A stretch of 20,577 nucleotides of DNA, from positions 1,442,036-1,462,612 of the forward strand of contig BFEA01000136.1 in assembly GCA_003427395.1 (NCBI GenBank), written 5' to 3'. Below, in pieces: positions 7,680-16,499 of this stretch. The position numbers and the translations under genes were made by a program. The notes below the pieces were generated by a model that was not told the origin of the DNA, searched no databases, and saw nothing but the letters and a program-made list of their open reading frames with translations. This DNA comes from Chara braunii. Taxonomy: Eukaryota; Streptophyta; Charophyceae; Charales; Characeae. Numbering within the stretch: the first letter of the stretch is position 1; the number at the start of each line of letters is the position of its first letter.

Positions 7680-8116
7680 GTTACAATTAGATTTTCTTTT
7701 CATTCTTTAAGTTTTAATTTATTCCGAATAGAACCGGAATTAGGGTACAAATTCGATGCATGATCTTGGGCTCAGATAGGAAGATCAGAAAAGGGTCATC
7801 TACACATGTACGTGCCCTAGTGTCGAGGTAGATGTAGCCGTATTGGGCATAGTTGGCTTAGGCCGAGGGTAGAAGAGAGAGTGGCGTGGTTGAACAAGCA
7901 GGGGCAGAGGAGGCAAATTATGGTTAGCGAAAGATCAGGCCAAGGACAGCAGCCAGGAAAGAGCAGCAACAGACGTAAGCATTCGCAAGCACGGGAACAA
8001 GTGCGAGCGGCTGACAGCGTGTGTGCTAGAAGTAGGTATTGGCGTGAAAAGCAAGCGGTCGGACGAGGGGGCACGAACACATATTGAGCCCTCGCGTGGG
8101 AAGGAGACAAGTACGA
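7680..8116. other. Spacer without assigned gene
   Basis: Open frames on both strands (for example + 7881-8087) are short, lack domains and overlap each other. A splice-donor-like ACGTAAGC occurs at 7974-7981. Nothing supports a gene. Confidence 0.3.
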
Positions 8117-8205
8117 GAAGAAGAAGAAGAAGAAGAAGAAGAAGAAGAAGAAGAAGAAGAAGAAGAAGAGAAAAAGGAAGGAGAAGAAGAAGGAGAAGGA
8201 GGAAG
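8117..8205. repeat. (GAA)n trinucleotide tract
   Basis: Uninterrupted GAA/AAG repeats run over about 8117-8168, then a degenerate purine stretch to about 8205. Open frames through it would encode poly-Glu, poly-Arg or poly-Lys and are treated as repeat artefacts. On the minus strand it forms a (CTT)n pyrimidine tract. Confidence 0.97.
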
Positions 8206-8236
8206 GATTCAGAGGAGGACGGGAAGAGTGACTTAC

Positions 8237-8290
8237 ATGCCCGACGATCAGGTTGCGATCGATAAAGGCGACTTTCAAGATGTAAACTTT
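8237..8290 (-). CDS. Exon-like segment ending in a strong minus-strand donor
   Basis: On the minus strand this reads YILKVAFIDRNLIVGH and stops exactly at CAT|GTAAGT, a strong donor (GTAAGT at 8236-8231), with a (CTT)n pyrimidine tract in the presumed intron. The left border is uncertain; CTCCAAAG at 8294-8287 is a possible but poor acceptor. No family is recognised. It would lie downstream of the minus-strand exon pair at 11.1-10.7 kb if both belong to one gene. A competing plus-strand reading is noted at 8298-8394. Confidence 0.18.
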
Positions 8291-8297
8291 GGAGATT

Positions 8298-8394
8298 ATG
8301 CATCAAAGAGTTCCCTTACCTCATGAGATATCGCTCAACGAGGATCAGAATTTCAAAGAGAGGCACGACTTATCATGGGGAACAATCAGCGGAG
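8298..8394 (+). CDS. Exon-like open segment with donor AG|GTAGGT
   Basis: ATG 8298 opens a frame reading MHQRVPLPHEISLNEDQNF and onward to TISGG, with a donor-like GGAG|GTAGGT at 8394/8395 followed by a T-rich stretch. No homology is recognised and no partner exon was found. It could be a chance open frame. Confidence 0.15.
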
Positions 8395-8557
8395 GTAGGT
8401 CCTTTCTTTTCTTTTTATTATCCATGAATTATCTAAGCCTACTATCATTTTTACTGAAAGATGTCATTCTATAAAAATCTAATCGAATGTGGTTCGATTG
8501 GGTGAGAAGAGGGGTAGGAAGAGAAGGTCGCGTGATGGACTGCGTAATATTCTCATC

Positions 8558-8640
8558 GATGAAATGAATCTAGCGTTGGAACAAGGAGTTATACACTACA
8601 ACACTTGTGTAAGGGTGCATGCATGTGTGAGATTGTGTGT
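8558..8640. repeat. Dispersed repeat copy 1 (AATGAATCTA family) next to GT-rich DNA
   Basis: GAAATGAATCTAGCGTTGGAA and TTATACAC (8567-8595) align with the segment at 10775-10815, and more weakly with 8780-8830. GT-rich sequence follows directly, as in the other copies. Confidence 0.4.
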
Positions 8641-8710
8641 GTGCGTATATACCGATCACGGATACATGGGAATATACATTGCCACTCTTGTTCATTTGGT
8701 TGCGCATACC

Positions 8711-8731
8711 TGTGTGTGTGTGTGTGTGTAT
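8711..8731. repeat. Short (GT)n tract
   Basis: About ten GT units ending in GTATGTGAG. Confidence 0.9.
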
Positions 8732-8769
8732 GTGAGTGACGAATTGCGGAGGTTCTACTTCAAGTTCTT

Positions 8770-8842
8770 TCCAATGATGGGATGAGCAAAATCGAGTAAA
8801 TCTACCGCTCGAACATAGATGTATACTCTACCATATGTGTGT
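8770..8842. repeat. Dispersed repeat copy 2
   Basis: GATGAGCAAAATCGAGTAAA (8781 on) and TCTACCGCTCGAAC align with GATGAGCGATATCGAATGAA and TCTACATCTAGAAT at 10769 on, followed in both by TATAC and GT-rich DNA. On the minus strand the copy reads VDLLDFAHPIIGK, similar to VDSFDIAHPTDGS at the third site. The likeness therefore exists at protein level as well and could mean duplicated exons rather than a non-coding repeat. Confidence 0.45.
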
Positions 8843-9640
8843 AACACAGGATTCGTGAAAGCCCAACAAAACTACAAAACCCAACATTTTGTATAGAGTG
8901 AAAAAATAGAAGTCGAACTTCTATTTCTGATTTTAAAAAAAACACATTTTCGACCACTTTCCAACAGACAAGGCAAAAAATCAAGTAAACAGTCGAGCGA
9001 TCCTCAAGATGTGGAAGAACACTCTTTCTTGCAAAGATCCTGTTATAGGACTATAAGTCATTCTCAATGGACTTGAAGAAAAACAGAGCTCAAATAAAAC
9101 AAACTCAAAAGTTGTAAAAAAACAGTTTTTATGAACTCTGGCATATTGGACTATATGTTGTTTTCAACATTTATAGACTCTATAAACCAATTATGAAGTT
9201 AACACTAAAATCTTTGTCAAAAACATATGTTATATAAAATAATAACACAAACAACTTTTGTCTCGGAGACATCTTCAAATTCTTAGTCAAACGCAAGTTA
9301 AAAATAAAAAAACAAAAGAAAAAAACAAAAGAAAAAGATAAAAAAAAACATTAAAAAAAAGGAAGTTTGCCAACAGTTGGGAGAATATGTTACGGCGAAC
9401 GTATTAAGTACTATTAACAAACAAGATAACACATTCACACGTTCGCCAAACCCTCGAACATGTTCGTCGTGATACACAACTTATAGGACTATACACATGA
9501 TCTTTTAAAATAAAAAAAAACATGGATATTTCAATTTATAAATATACGATGTTTTGCCTAGTAATGATTTACTGTGGAAAATTTTGCTTTTTTCCTCACC
9601 ACTTCGAGTGGTTCTCAAAAAAAAAAAAAAAAAAAATTTT
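8843..9640. other. AT-rich DNA without genes
   Basis: Strongly AT-rich with many A runs and no credible open frame. A 13-bp word TTATAGGACTATA occurs at 9043-9055 and 9481-9493, with a two-base variant at 9143-9155. There is a 9-bp inverted repeat GGCGAACGT (9394-9402) / ACGTTCGCC (9439-9447) and a perfect 12-bp palindrome CGAACATGTTCG (9455-9466). Confidence 0.5.
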
Positions 9641-9644
9641 TTTT
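9617..9644. repeat. A20T8 run
   Basis: Twenty A followed by eight T, giving a self-complementary A8T8 centre. Such stretches are poor nucleosome substrates and can extrude as a hairpin. Confidence 0.95.
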
Positions 9645-9769
9645 ACTGTGCAAAGAATCTTGCTCTTCTAGAAGACTTTCATAATCCTAAATAAATTTCG
9701 TTCAAACCTGTTGGGTTTTCACAAATCTTATGTTGTGTATGTGCATGTGTGTGTATGCGTGTGTGNTCA

Positions 9770-9879
9770 TCCTCGTGCTTGCCGTTTTCAGGGGGATCTT
9801 GGTTGTAATGGTGTCCCAAACGCTGACTGGTCTCCCCCTCCGATTAGGTGAACTGGCCAGGTACGCCCACACCTGGAGA
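9770..9879 (-). CDS. Exon-like open segment after a good minus-strand acceptor
   Basis: Minus strand: CCTTCTCTTTCTCCAG followed by a frame reading VWAYLASSPNRRGRPVSVWD and TITTKIPLKTA. The acceptor has a convincing pyrimidine tract, preceded by (CA)n. No matching donor is visible at the far side, where an N (9766) lies. The plus strand also gives an open reading (GDLGCNGVPNADWSPPPIR) with AG borders, so coding strand is uncertain. No family recognised. Confidence 0.15.
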
Positions 9880-9890
9880 AAGAGAAGGCA

Positions 9891-9892
<2 letters not shown>

Positions 9893-9988
<96 letters not shown>

Positions 9989-10002
9989 GAGAGAGAGAGA
10001 GA
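9893..10002. repeat. Compound microsatellite (GT)31(GA)24
   Basis: GT alternation to about 9954, then GA alternation with one T interruption (9986) to about 10002. Alternating purine-pyrimidine adjoins homopurine, the same arrangement as (CG)n(AG)n at the window start. Confidence 0.97.
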
Positions 10003-10039
10003 AGGATGATAATGATGATAATGTGAGGACACATATCTG

Positions 10040-10165
10040 ATATTGGTGATGGTCTGCATTGGTCGGACACCTTCAGGAACTCCATTAACTACCGGCCTCA
10101 AGTTGCCGTCAACAGTTGCATTGTCAATTAGTAGGTAGGAAGTAGCCATGTAGGAAGTAGGATGG
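10040..10165 (-). CDS. Exon-like open segment, weakly supported
   Basis: The minus strand reads LLIDNATVDGNLRPVVNGVP and EGVRPMQTITNIRY without stops, with an acceptor-like TTGGCGCTCAG upstream at about 10180-10170 and no clear donor. The plus strand over the same DNA also reads plausibly (DGLHWSDTFRNSINYRP). A small palindrome GGCGCTGAGCGCC sits at 10166-10178. No protein family is recognised on either strand. Confidence 0.12.
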
Positions 10166-10385
10166 GCGCTGAGCGCCAAGTAGGGAGAAGGACCTGGACA
10201 CGTATGTTGGTGGTGGCGATAGCAAGCGCTCGTTGACATTCAAACCTTAGTGTTATGATTCTCTATTAGTGTTATATTGGTGCATTGCTGCTTCCTGGCA
10301 CTGTGATACTTTCATGCATTCAATATGATTGTGCATTCTAGAGATTGTCACCTCGCTATTGCTCATTCCCCTTACGCACTATTTG

Positions 10386-10473
10386 AATTTATTATTACTA
10401 TTATTACTATTATTATTATTATTATTATACTATTATTATTATTATTATCATTATTATTATTATTATTATTATT
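10386..10473. repeat. (ATT)n tract
   Basis: ATT repeats with a few ACT and CAT interruptions. Confidence 0.95.
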
Positions 10474-10594
10474 AAAGACCACGGAGGAAAAGAACACGAT
10501 CATGGGGGGGGACAAAAGAAGATCACAGATGGTAAGAAAATATCGCGGGGGAAAGGAGGCGAGGGCACCTGCGACTGGTGCGATAATGACAAAC

Positions 10595-10665
10595 AACGAT
10601 AAAAAGAAGGAGAAGGAGGAAAAAATGAAGAAGAAGAAGAAGGAAGAGAAGGAGGTGGAGGAGTG
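10595..10665. repeat. AAG/GAG-rich purine tract
   Basis: Degenerate AAG, AGG and GAG triplets. Frames through it are lysine/glutamate-rich repeat artefacts. Confidence 0.85.
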
Positions 10666-10673
10666 AAAGGAAC

Positions 10674-10794
10674 ATGCGAAGGTCGTTCCGAACACTTTCG
10701 CTCATCCCTTTCGCAATGGTTGTTGTCAGATCGTCTACGACTGACCTTACGATACTTCCATCTGTAGGATGAGCGATATCGAATGAATCTACAT
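10674..10794 (-). CDS. Candidate exon b of a minus-strand gene
   Basis: On the minus strand an acceptor TTCCACATTCTAG (AG at 10796-10795) is followed by 121 nt open in the frame VDSFDIAHPTDGSIVRSVVD, DLTTTIAKGMSESVRNDLRM. A weak donor CGCAT|GTTCC closes it at 10674/10673; an alternative donor ATC|GTAAGG would end it near 10750. The first two bases (AT) complete a codon begun by the last base (G) of the candidate exon at 11184-11142, giving Asp. That agreement of phase is the main support. Against it, part of the segment aligns with a repeat copy at 8770-8842. No family recognised. Confidence 0.3.
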
Positions 10795-10826
10795 CTAGAA
10801 TGTGGAAATATACACCGCTGCACTCA

Positions 10827-10829
<3 letters not shown>
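10769..10829. repeat. Dispersed repeat copy 3 next to (GT)n
   Basis: Contains GATGAGCGATATCGAATGAA, TCTACATCTAGAATG and TATACAC, the reference copy for the alignments at 8558-8640 and 8770-8842. It runs straight into (GT)n at 10830. Confidence 0.45.
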
Positions 10830-10864
<35 letters not shown>

Positions 10865-10898
10865 TGTGTATGTGTGTGTGTGTGTGTACGTGTGTGCA
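10830..10898. repeat. (GT)n tract with a few interruptions
   Basis: GT repeats with TATG and TACG interruptions. On the minus strand this is a (CA)n tract in the presumed intron between the candidate exons at 11142-11184 and 10674-10794. Confidence 0.95.
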
Positions 10899-11039
10899 AG
10901 AGCGAGAGAGCTCGGGAAGCGCGTGCACATTCATTAAAAAGGATAGAAAGGGGTTACAAAAAGGTGTCTGCTCGCGCACTTGGTACACTTACATAGTAAC
11001 ACGCGAGCTCACGAGAGAGTGACAACCACACACATGCGT

Positions 11040-11073
11040 ATACAGTCACGCCCGAGCACACACACACACACGC
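11040..11073. repeat. Short (CA)n tract
   Basis: CA repeats with interruptions around GAGCACACACAC, next to a purine-rich stretch (11085-11135). Confidence 0.8.
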
Positions 11074-11141
11074 ACTGAGTGAGCAAAAGATCAAGAAAGA
11101 GATAGTGGGAAAGTGAAAAGAGAGAGAAAGAAAGCACTTAC

Positions 11142-11184
11142 CTGGTGATGCAACGTGAATCGAAAGTCGAGTTATGGTGTCAAA
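11142..11184 (-). CDS. Candidate exon a of a minus-strand gene
   Basis: On the minus strand, TTTTGATTTGATGCATGCAG (AG at 11186-11185) precedes a 43-nt segment reading FDTITRLSIHVASP plus one base, ending CACCAG|GTAAGTG (GT at 11141-11140), a near-ideal plant donor. The downstream intron is about 347 nt, pyrimidine-rich at its start and contains (CA)n. Splicing to the acceptor at 10796 keeps the frame open for a further 40 residues. The preceding exon is not identified; a minus-strand GGAG|GTAAGT at 11985-11980 is one candidate donor. Confidence 0.3.
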
Positions 11185-11268
11185 CTGCATGCATCAAATC
11201 AAAAGGAAAAATTAACGGTGCACCCATCTGCATTCAAGCAGAAGTTTCATTCTTATTATATATTTCAG

Positions 11269-11321
11269 TGAGCCGTATAGCAGGTCTGTGTGCGATCGTT
11301 GTCCTTGTTGCTGCGATCTTA
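11269..11321 (+). CDS. Exon-like 53-nt segment, hydrophobic
   Basis: A plus-strand acceptor TTATTATATATTTCAG ends at 11268 and a donor TTA|GTAAGT begins at 11322. One frame reads SRIAGLCAIVVLVAAIL, which would suit a membrane segment. It conflicts in direction with the minus-strand exon candidates nearby, and no partner exon is established, so chance occurrence of two good splice motifs is possible. Confidence 0.17.
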
Positions 11322-11330
11322 GTAAGTCCC

Positions 11331-11730
11331 CACTAGGTAGCACTTATTCTTCGTCATTGTGGTTGTTGTGGCCTTCTCCCTCGTAGTGCAATGGCAGGAT
11401 TCGTAGTCATCCCTGCTCCTGGAAGCAAACACCATTCCCTCAGTTGCGCAGATTCGAGCTTCTGCACAATTGTCCTTTAGTTGTAATGACCAATCTACCT
11501 GTGGTTACACCCGCTGGGATCATATGGACCCAACTGGGAGGCCAACCAGGTGCATTGAGAAGGAGCCTAGGTAGGAGTGAGTTGGAGTATGATCGGCCAC
11601 AAATGCAATCTCAGGGCCAAACGAGTATCTTCTCATCTTTTAGCGGAAGGTTCAGTCTCATTTTTGTACATTGGGTAAGGGGTGGTCGTAGTGCATGATG
11701 TAATCATAATCGTGACTATCTCCATTGCAG
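11331..11730. other. Spacer without assigned gene
   Basis: Mixed composition. One frame (11444-11698) stays open but shows no domain. It ends ahead of a plus-strand acceptor-like ATCTCCATTGCAG at 11718-11730. Confidence 0.25.
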
Positions 11731-11875
11731 TGTTATCGAGGCGGCGTACGACGAGTTTGAGGAACAAGGGGTTCGAGGGAAGCTACGAACGAACCGATGT
11801 CGAGCGTATCGGTCTGGCACCACACAGGGGCAGCGCGGGACCCTCCCGGTCGTTTCACGCAGGAGTTGGTTTTAA
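11731..11875 (+). CDS. Exon-like segment reading VIEAAYDEFEEQGVRGK
   Basis: After the acceptor TGACTATCTCCATTGCAG (ending 11730) the plus strand is open for 47 codons from 11732: VIEAAYDEFEEQGVRGK, then an Arg/Thr-rich stretch, to TAA 11873-11875. The first twenty residues have the charge pattern of a surface helix. No family is recognised and upstream exons are not identified; it could be a terminal exon or chance. Confidence 0.18.
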
Positions 11876-12800
11876 TCCTTCAACGCGAATATACATGGAG
11901 CTTCCGCAAGCCGCTCCGGCCGAGTGCGCCAACCATACCTCTCACGAGCCCCTATGACAGGATAGGGCCTATGCGAGGTACGACTTACCTCCACCTTACG
12001 GGAGTTGTCACCTCCCTTCGGTGGGCGTATCCCCGCCGAGCTACCAGTCCACAGTACGAAAGCTGATTAGCTGCAATCGCAGAGGTGGACCAGCCGAGGG
12101 CATTTCTCGTTCGTTGTAGCATAAGGGGTACGCGCGGTAATACTCCTCTATCGAACCCACACGTGAACCAATGTCTTGGGGGGCTGAGGTCCGAAGCGTG
12201 ACTCGTCGCCGGTCGACTAGGATGCATCACACACACCACGCTCACACCACTCTAAAAATATACTAATAATAATAAACACACACACATATATACACAAAGC
12301 GACTTAGAACAAACAACGTGACAACACTTCTAGTCCCTTAATAGCCTTCCCATAACTCTCTGATGCGGAAATCGGATAGGCGTCGCGCACGAGGTTTAGT
12401 ATAAAATTGCGCGGACGTAGGGCTAACTCATATCGACTCACAATGCAAGCGTATGCAAGCGGTCGCAATGATGGCGTACTATATACTACCCATACTCATG
12501 CGGTCCTCGTTGATCTCGAGGGTCGCATTCGCCACTCAAGTGTCGGCTGACACGCGCCTAGAGGGAATGATTTCTCGACGCTGGACAACCGCCGACTGTG
12601 GTTGAAAACCACACCTCTTCTGCACCCTGTGGAGAGTGGGTGGTACACAGGTTCATACCTGTGGTGGCAATCGTCTCTTATGGCCCTGGAGACCAGCTCT
12701 ATCATTCAGGGTCAGGAAAAAAATCAATGGGTTTTACTTTGCAGTTGCCACGGACTACAACGTCCAACTATAAAAACTAACAAGCAAAATCAGTCAGTAA
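11876..12800. other. No gene seen; small perfect hairpins
   Basis: Moderately GC-rich to about 12250, then mixed. Perfect hairpins: GTGGTT-gaa-AACCAC (12598-12612) and CACAGGT-tcat-ACCTGTG (12646-12663). A minus-strand donor-like GGAG|GTAAGT lies at 11985-11980. Short CA/TA-rich sequence occurs at 12255-12300. No open frame has recognisable content. Confidence 0.3.
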
Positions 12801-13514
12801 ACAAGTAAACACCCAACACTGATATATCAAATCAGGACTCGAGATAACAACAAAAGAAGTGAGAAACATAAATCCATCAGATATGCAGATTGTGCGACAC
12901 ATGGTTGTCATTCGCACTGCCTCCAAGGTATCGCCCATATACCAAACGCCAAAATACTAACCTGCATAAAACACAGGCACACACAATAGCCACATTGCCA
13001 TACACCAATATGGTTAACTTTACTGTTCCCTGTAACTCACATCACGCCTCACACATTCAAGCGTAAGTCATAGTTCAACTTTCCATAAATCTCATAGACT
13101 CTTTATAATGGTCATTTAAAAGAATTTTGGTTAAAACCCTTAAAGAAACATATCAAATCTAATGGCTAAGGAAATCAAGTAGAGGTACAAGTGTGTCGTG
13201 AGCCGACAAGTCGGCGATCAACCAACCGACTTGTTATCAGTAATAACAGAAGATGATCCTTGCAGGATCAAGCTGAAACTAGTCCAAATCCTAAATCGAA
13301 TGTCCAAAGAAGGTCTGAATCATAAGACAGGTCAATGTCCAAGCTAAATCATCAATGTATGGAGATCAAATTCCCATGACATGTTATCACTAAAGACTTT
13401 CCTGATAGTCAAGCCTAGGTCTATTTCTAAGCCAGTGCCCAAAGAAAGGTAGACCTATGGCAAAATGTCCCCCACACAGAGTGGGTCGCCAGAGTCGTCA
13501 TGTATCAAAATATA
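12801..13514. other. AT-rich, no gene seen
   Basis: No frame above background on either strand. Repeated words such as GTCCAA and AATCCTAAAT around 13270-13345 are short and not clearly ordered. It resembles the non-coding arm of a plant repeat element. Confidence 0.3.
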
Positions 13515-14095
13515 ATCTCCCCCCTAAACTTAAGAAAATTTCGGCAGCGCTTCCCGTAGGAAAAGTGTCTTTCTAGAATTTATATCAGCCTAAATATGAA
13601 GAAAAAAAATAATCTTCAACCTTCCAAAGTCAAATTTTGTCTAACTCCCTGAATTAGCAAAAATTTAGTCAGCACTCCCTTTAGAAAATGAGACTTCCCA
13701 GATTTTACTAAGCCATATATATAAAAAATCAGACAAGTTTAACTTTGAAAAATCAAATTTTGACTAACTCCTTAGATTTGCAGAAATTTCAGCAGTGCTT
13801 CCCGTAGAGAAAGTAACTTACCAAAATTCATACAAAACTAAGTTTAGAATTTTGACTTCTCAAGGTTCACTTTTGTCTAATTCTCTGAATTAGTAAAAAT
13901 TTGGGCAGCACCCCCTTTAGAAAAGAAAACTCTCCAAATTTTTACTAAGTCATATATAAAAGTCAGACAAACTGAACTTTGAAAAAACAGAATCTGACTA
14001 ACTCTTTGGTTTTGTAGAAATTTTGGCAGCGCTTCTCGTAGAGAAAGTGGCTTACCAAAATTTATACAAGACCAAGTATAACAAAAGATCCCAGA
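13515..14095. repeat. Degenerate tandem array of five ~120-bp units (alternating A/B)
   Basis: The landmark CAGCGC or CAGCAC word recurs at 13545, 13670, 13793, 13906 and 14037 (spacing 113-131 bp). Units 1, 3 and 5 share GCAGYGCTTCYCGTAG and then GAATTTATA or AAATTTATACAA. Units 2 and 4 share GCACYCCCTTTAGAAAA, then TTTTACTAAGYCATATATA. Each is preceded by a TGACTAACTC-like block. The array thus behaves as a dimeric repeat of about 245 bp. Similar GGCAGCRCYTCCC words are familiar from plant retroelement-associated repeats, from memory only. Confidence 0.8.
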
Positions 14096-14366
14096 AAATG
14101 TAGAAATCGACCTAAGTAAAATACATTTATCCAAGAAAATGCAGGAATTGAAACTAACTCCTATGACTCTAGCACATGGCGAGCAACTAAACCAACTACC
14201 TATCAAGCTGAAACTCGGCCCAAGTAGTAGTCGTAATCAGTCACATGCAGACCAAACCACAAATGTAAGTACTCTCACCATCCCAAAGTCACTTTATATA
14301 AGATAGTTCATGAATCCTTAAGTAACTCAACCCTTATACCCAACTTATATATGGCATAATGGTAGA

Positions 14367-14960
14367 CCATTAAGCTTGGAAGCAATGCCCAACGTACCTT
14401 AAAATATACACGAACAAGTTGCACAACTACTTCTCTCTTCTTTGAGCATATGACCAAGTCACCCTAGTCGCCCTGAACTGTTTAATATTCAAAATTTAAT
14501 AGCTCTCTGACTTTGTTCTTAAAAGAAAATGCAAATATGGGTAGGAGACTGAATCATTCGGCTTGGAAACAATATTGAGCTTGCCCAAACTATTTCCAAT
14601 TATACTCTGTAATTTTCCTTTTCTTCTTTAGTGATATGGCTTAGCGCTGGGCCATTCGGCTTGGAAACAATAAACATCTGCCAGTTCACATGCAAATATA
14701 AATGAAGTACTTTCTTTTATACTCAGGTTGTACTTATGTGCATGCTTCTCAGGCTAAACCATTCAGCTTAGAAACAATGCTCAGCCTTAGACCAAAACCT
14801 TCCCGCAGAATAAAAAAAGAACTTAAACCCTTCAAATCGGGCAAACCCTCAGAAATTAAACACAGCAATCATACCATTCAGCTTAGAAACAATGTCTGAC
14901 CTTTTAGAAAACAGCCAAACAAACATAGCCTTGGGCCATTCAGCTTAGAAACAATGCCCA
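14367..14960. repeat. Six-copy array around CCATTCRGCTTRGAAACAAT
   Basis: Copies of the 20-bp core start at 14367, 14554, 14652, 14759, 14874 and 14936, usually followed by GCCCA or GCTCAG. Spacing is irregular (64-187 bp) and the DNA between copies is poorly conserved, so this is an eroded tandem or cassette-type array. A later GG-to-AG drift splits the copies into GGCTTGGAAAC (14554, 14652) and AGCTTAGAAAC (14759, 14874, 14936) types. Confidence 0.8.
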
Positions 14961-15892
14961 GTCCTTGGTTGACCCGGTCAAACGTATGCAGTCTGCCTTT
15001 CTCCCACCTTCCCTCAGTTCACCCCTTTGTCTGCTTTCAATCAGAATAGAAATGAAACTTAAACTTCACTCTCATACATTCCTTCCATTCGGTCTGATTA
15101 AGTCCTGAGAGAAAGCAAAATCATGTGGGCAATCTCATGCATACATCAGTCAACTAAAGGGAGATAAGTAAACATAGGTACAATGGGGTCATACAGATAA
15201 AAATTTGGATTACCCGATGGTTCCCTGCCTCCAGAACCTCGCCTAGGTTCTGGGCAGAGTTCCCGCAATCGGTGGGTGGACTCCCCACAAAGTCTTGATG
15301 CGGTCCTACGGGTTGCAATCCCGCCTGCCGCCTTCCTCTCTGAACAAGATTAGACTCAGAGTAAGAAAGATAGAGTGAGGGTTTTCAGATGCTCGAGATA
15401 CAGGAGGGGAACAAACTCAACTCCCAGGAGAGGGCCTTATAACCTTCATGCGCCTGAGAGCCCCACAATGATGGCCAGAATGCACAACCACTTGGTCAAA
15501 CCGAGGTCAATTGCCGATCATTTGCCTTTTCGGACGACCCTCCAAACTGGTCGTAATAGCACCCTCCACTGCGCTCAACTCCTCCCCAAAGATCGCGGTC
15601 CAAAACGCCTCGGTCACCGCTCAAGACTCGAGCCGTGGACCAAAAAACACAATATTGGCAACTTTGGCCAGTCACTGCAACTCGGGAACACAACGGTTTT
15701 AATAGAACATAACCGCAACGCAAACACTTGCAGTTCGTTCGTTACTGCGGCGCCAGAAGTAGCCCAACCAACAACAACAACCTTAATCCCACAACAGAGC
15801 TTCAACAGCAGCCTTAAAACACAGCAGCCGCCTAAGCTTACAGTAACCTCGCTGGTCGAGGTTCAACCTAAGCACACAGGCTGTGCCCCGAC
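14961..15892. other. Leader-like DNA, no recognised gene
   Basis: AT-rich to about 15200, then GC-rich. A strong hairpin CCAGAACCT-cgcct-AGGTTCTGG lies at 15231-15253, followed by CCCGCAATCGGTGGGTGGACTCC. CTTATAAC at 15435-15442 is a TATA-like word. A long open stretch (15375-15896, opening at a GTG) has no domain and biased low-complexity content (TTTTLIPQQ). The region could be the promoter and leader of a transcript using the donor at 16171. Confidence 0.3.
15231..15253. other. Perfect 9-bp inverted repeat with 5-nt loop
   Basis: CCAGAACCT at 15231-15239 and AGGTTCTGG at 15245-15253 are exact complements around CGCCT. As RNA it would be a stable hairpin; on DNA it could be a small cruciform or protein site. 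Confidence 0.8.
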
Positions 15893-16171
15893 ATGATAGT
15901 AACTGCCTGCACCAACATCACGACAGCCTACAGGATGCACCCGGAGGGTACGACCGGCGGAGGGACAGCTCGACAACGAAACAACGAAGCGCAGGACAAC
16001 ACTAACAATACGGCCACACCGTCCAGCGAACACATCAACCCTCAAAGAACCACATGCAAAGATAAGGATGCCCATCCGTCATCACCTACAGGCAAAACAG
16101 ACACTCCAAACCGAGCGGCCCCTATCTCAAGCGCACAACAGCCTCTCGATCCCGCTCCCCTCTTCGCCCAG
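15893..16171 (+). CDS. Exon-like open segment ending CAG|GTAAGT
   Basis: ATG 15893 opens 93 codons reading MIVTACTNITTAYRMHPEGT and then a polar Thr/Pro/Asn-rich sequence to PLDPAPLFAQ. It ends in phase 0 exactly at CAG|GTAAGT (16171/16172), a consensus donor, followed by a pure (CT)n tract. No family is recognised; composition suggests a disordered N-terminal region. The next exon is not identified. A second donor-like GG|GTAAGTG follows at 16279. Confidence 0.28.
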
Positions 16172-16176
16172 GTAAG

Positions 16177-16180
<4 letters not shown>

Positions 16181-16246
<66 letters not shown>
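16181..16246. repeat. (TC)33 tract
   Basis: Uninterrupted TC alternation directly downstream of the donor at 16172. A homopyrimidine tract of this length can form triplex DNA. Confidence 0.98.
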
Positions 16247-16249
<3 letters not shown>

Positions 16250-16499
16250 CGTTATGCGCCCGACACGAACTACTGTTGGGTAAGTGTCCGACCCCACACA
16301 AACCCCCAAAAGTAGAATGAATATCCCGCTTGAATGAGGACAGATACATTTTATTCTACCACACAGAGCCCCTACAACATTGTAGCATTGACTCCACTGC
16401 CCCGTCGTCAGATCTGACCACTCCATTGAATCCACAATCCCCCAAACCCTCCAGATCGAGCCCTCCTTTGCCTGATTCCATCCACGATCGGATAAGCTA

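Noticed and set aside
8084-8326. Poly-glutamate protein candidate
   Set aside because: The acidic run is the (GAA)n tract; other frames give poly-Arg or poly-Lys equally well.
13877-14206. Minus-strand frame with INFGKPLSLREALPKFLQN
   Set aside because: It is generated by the ~120-bp tandem repeat and recurs with each unit; similar translations are common from plant repeats.
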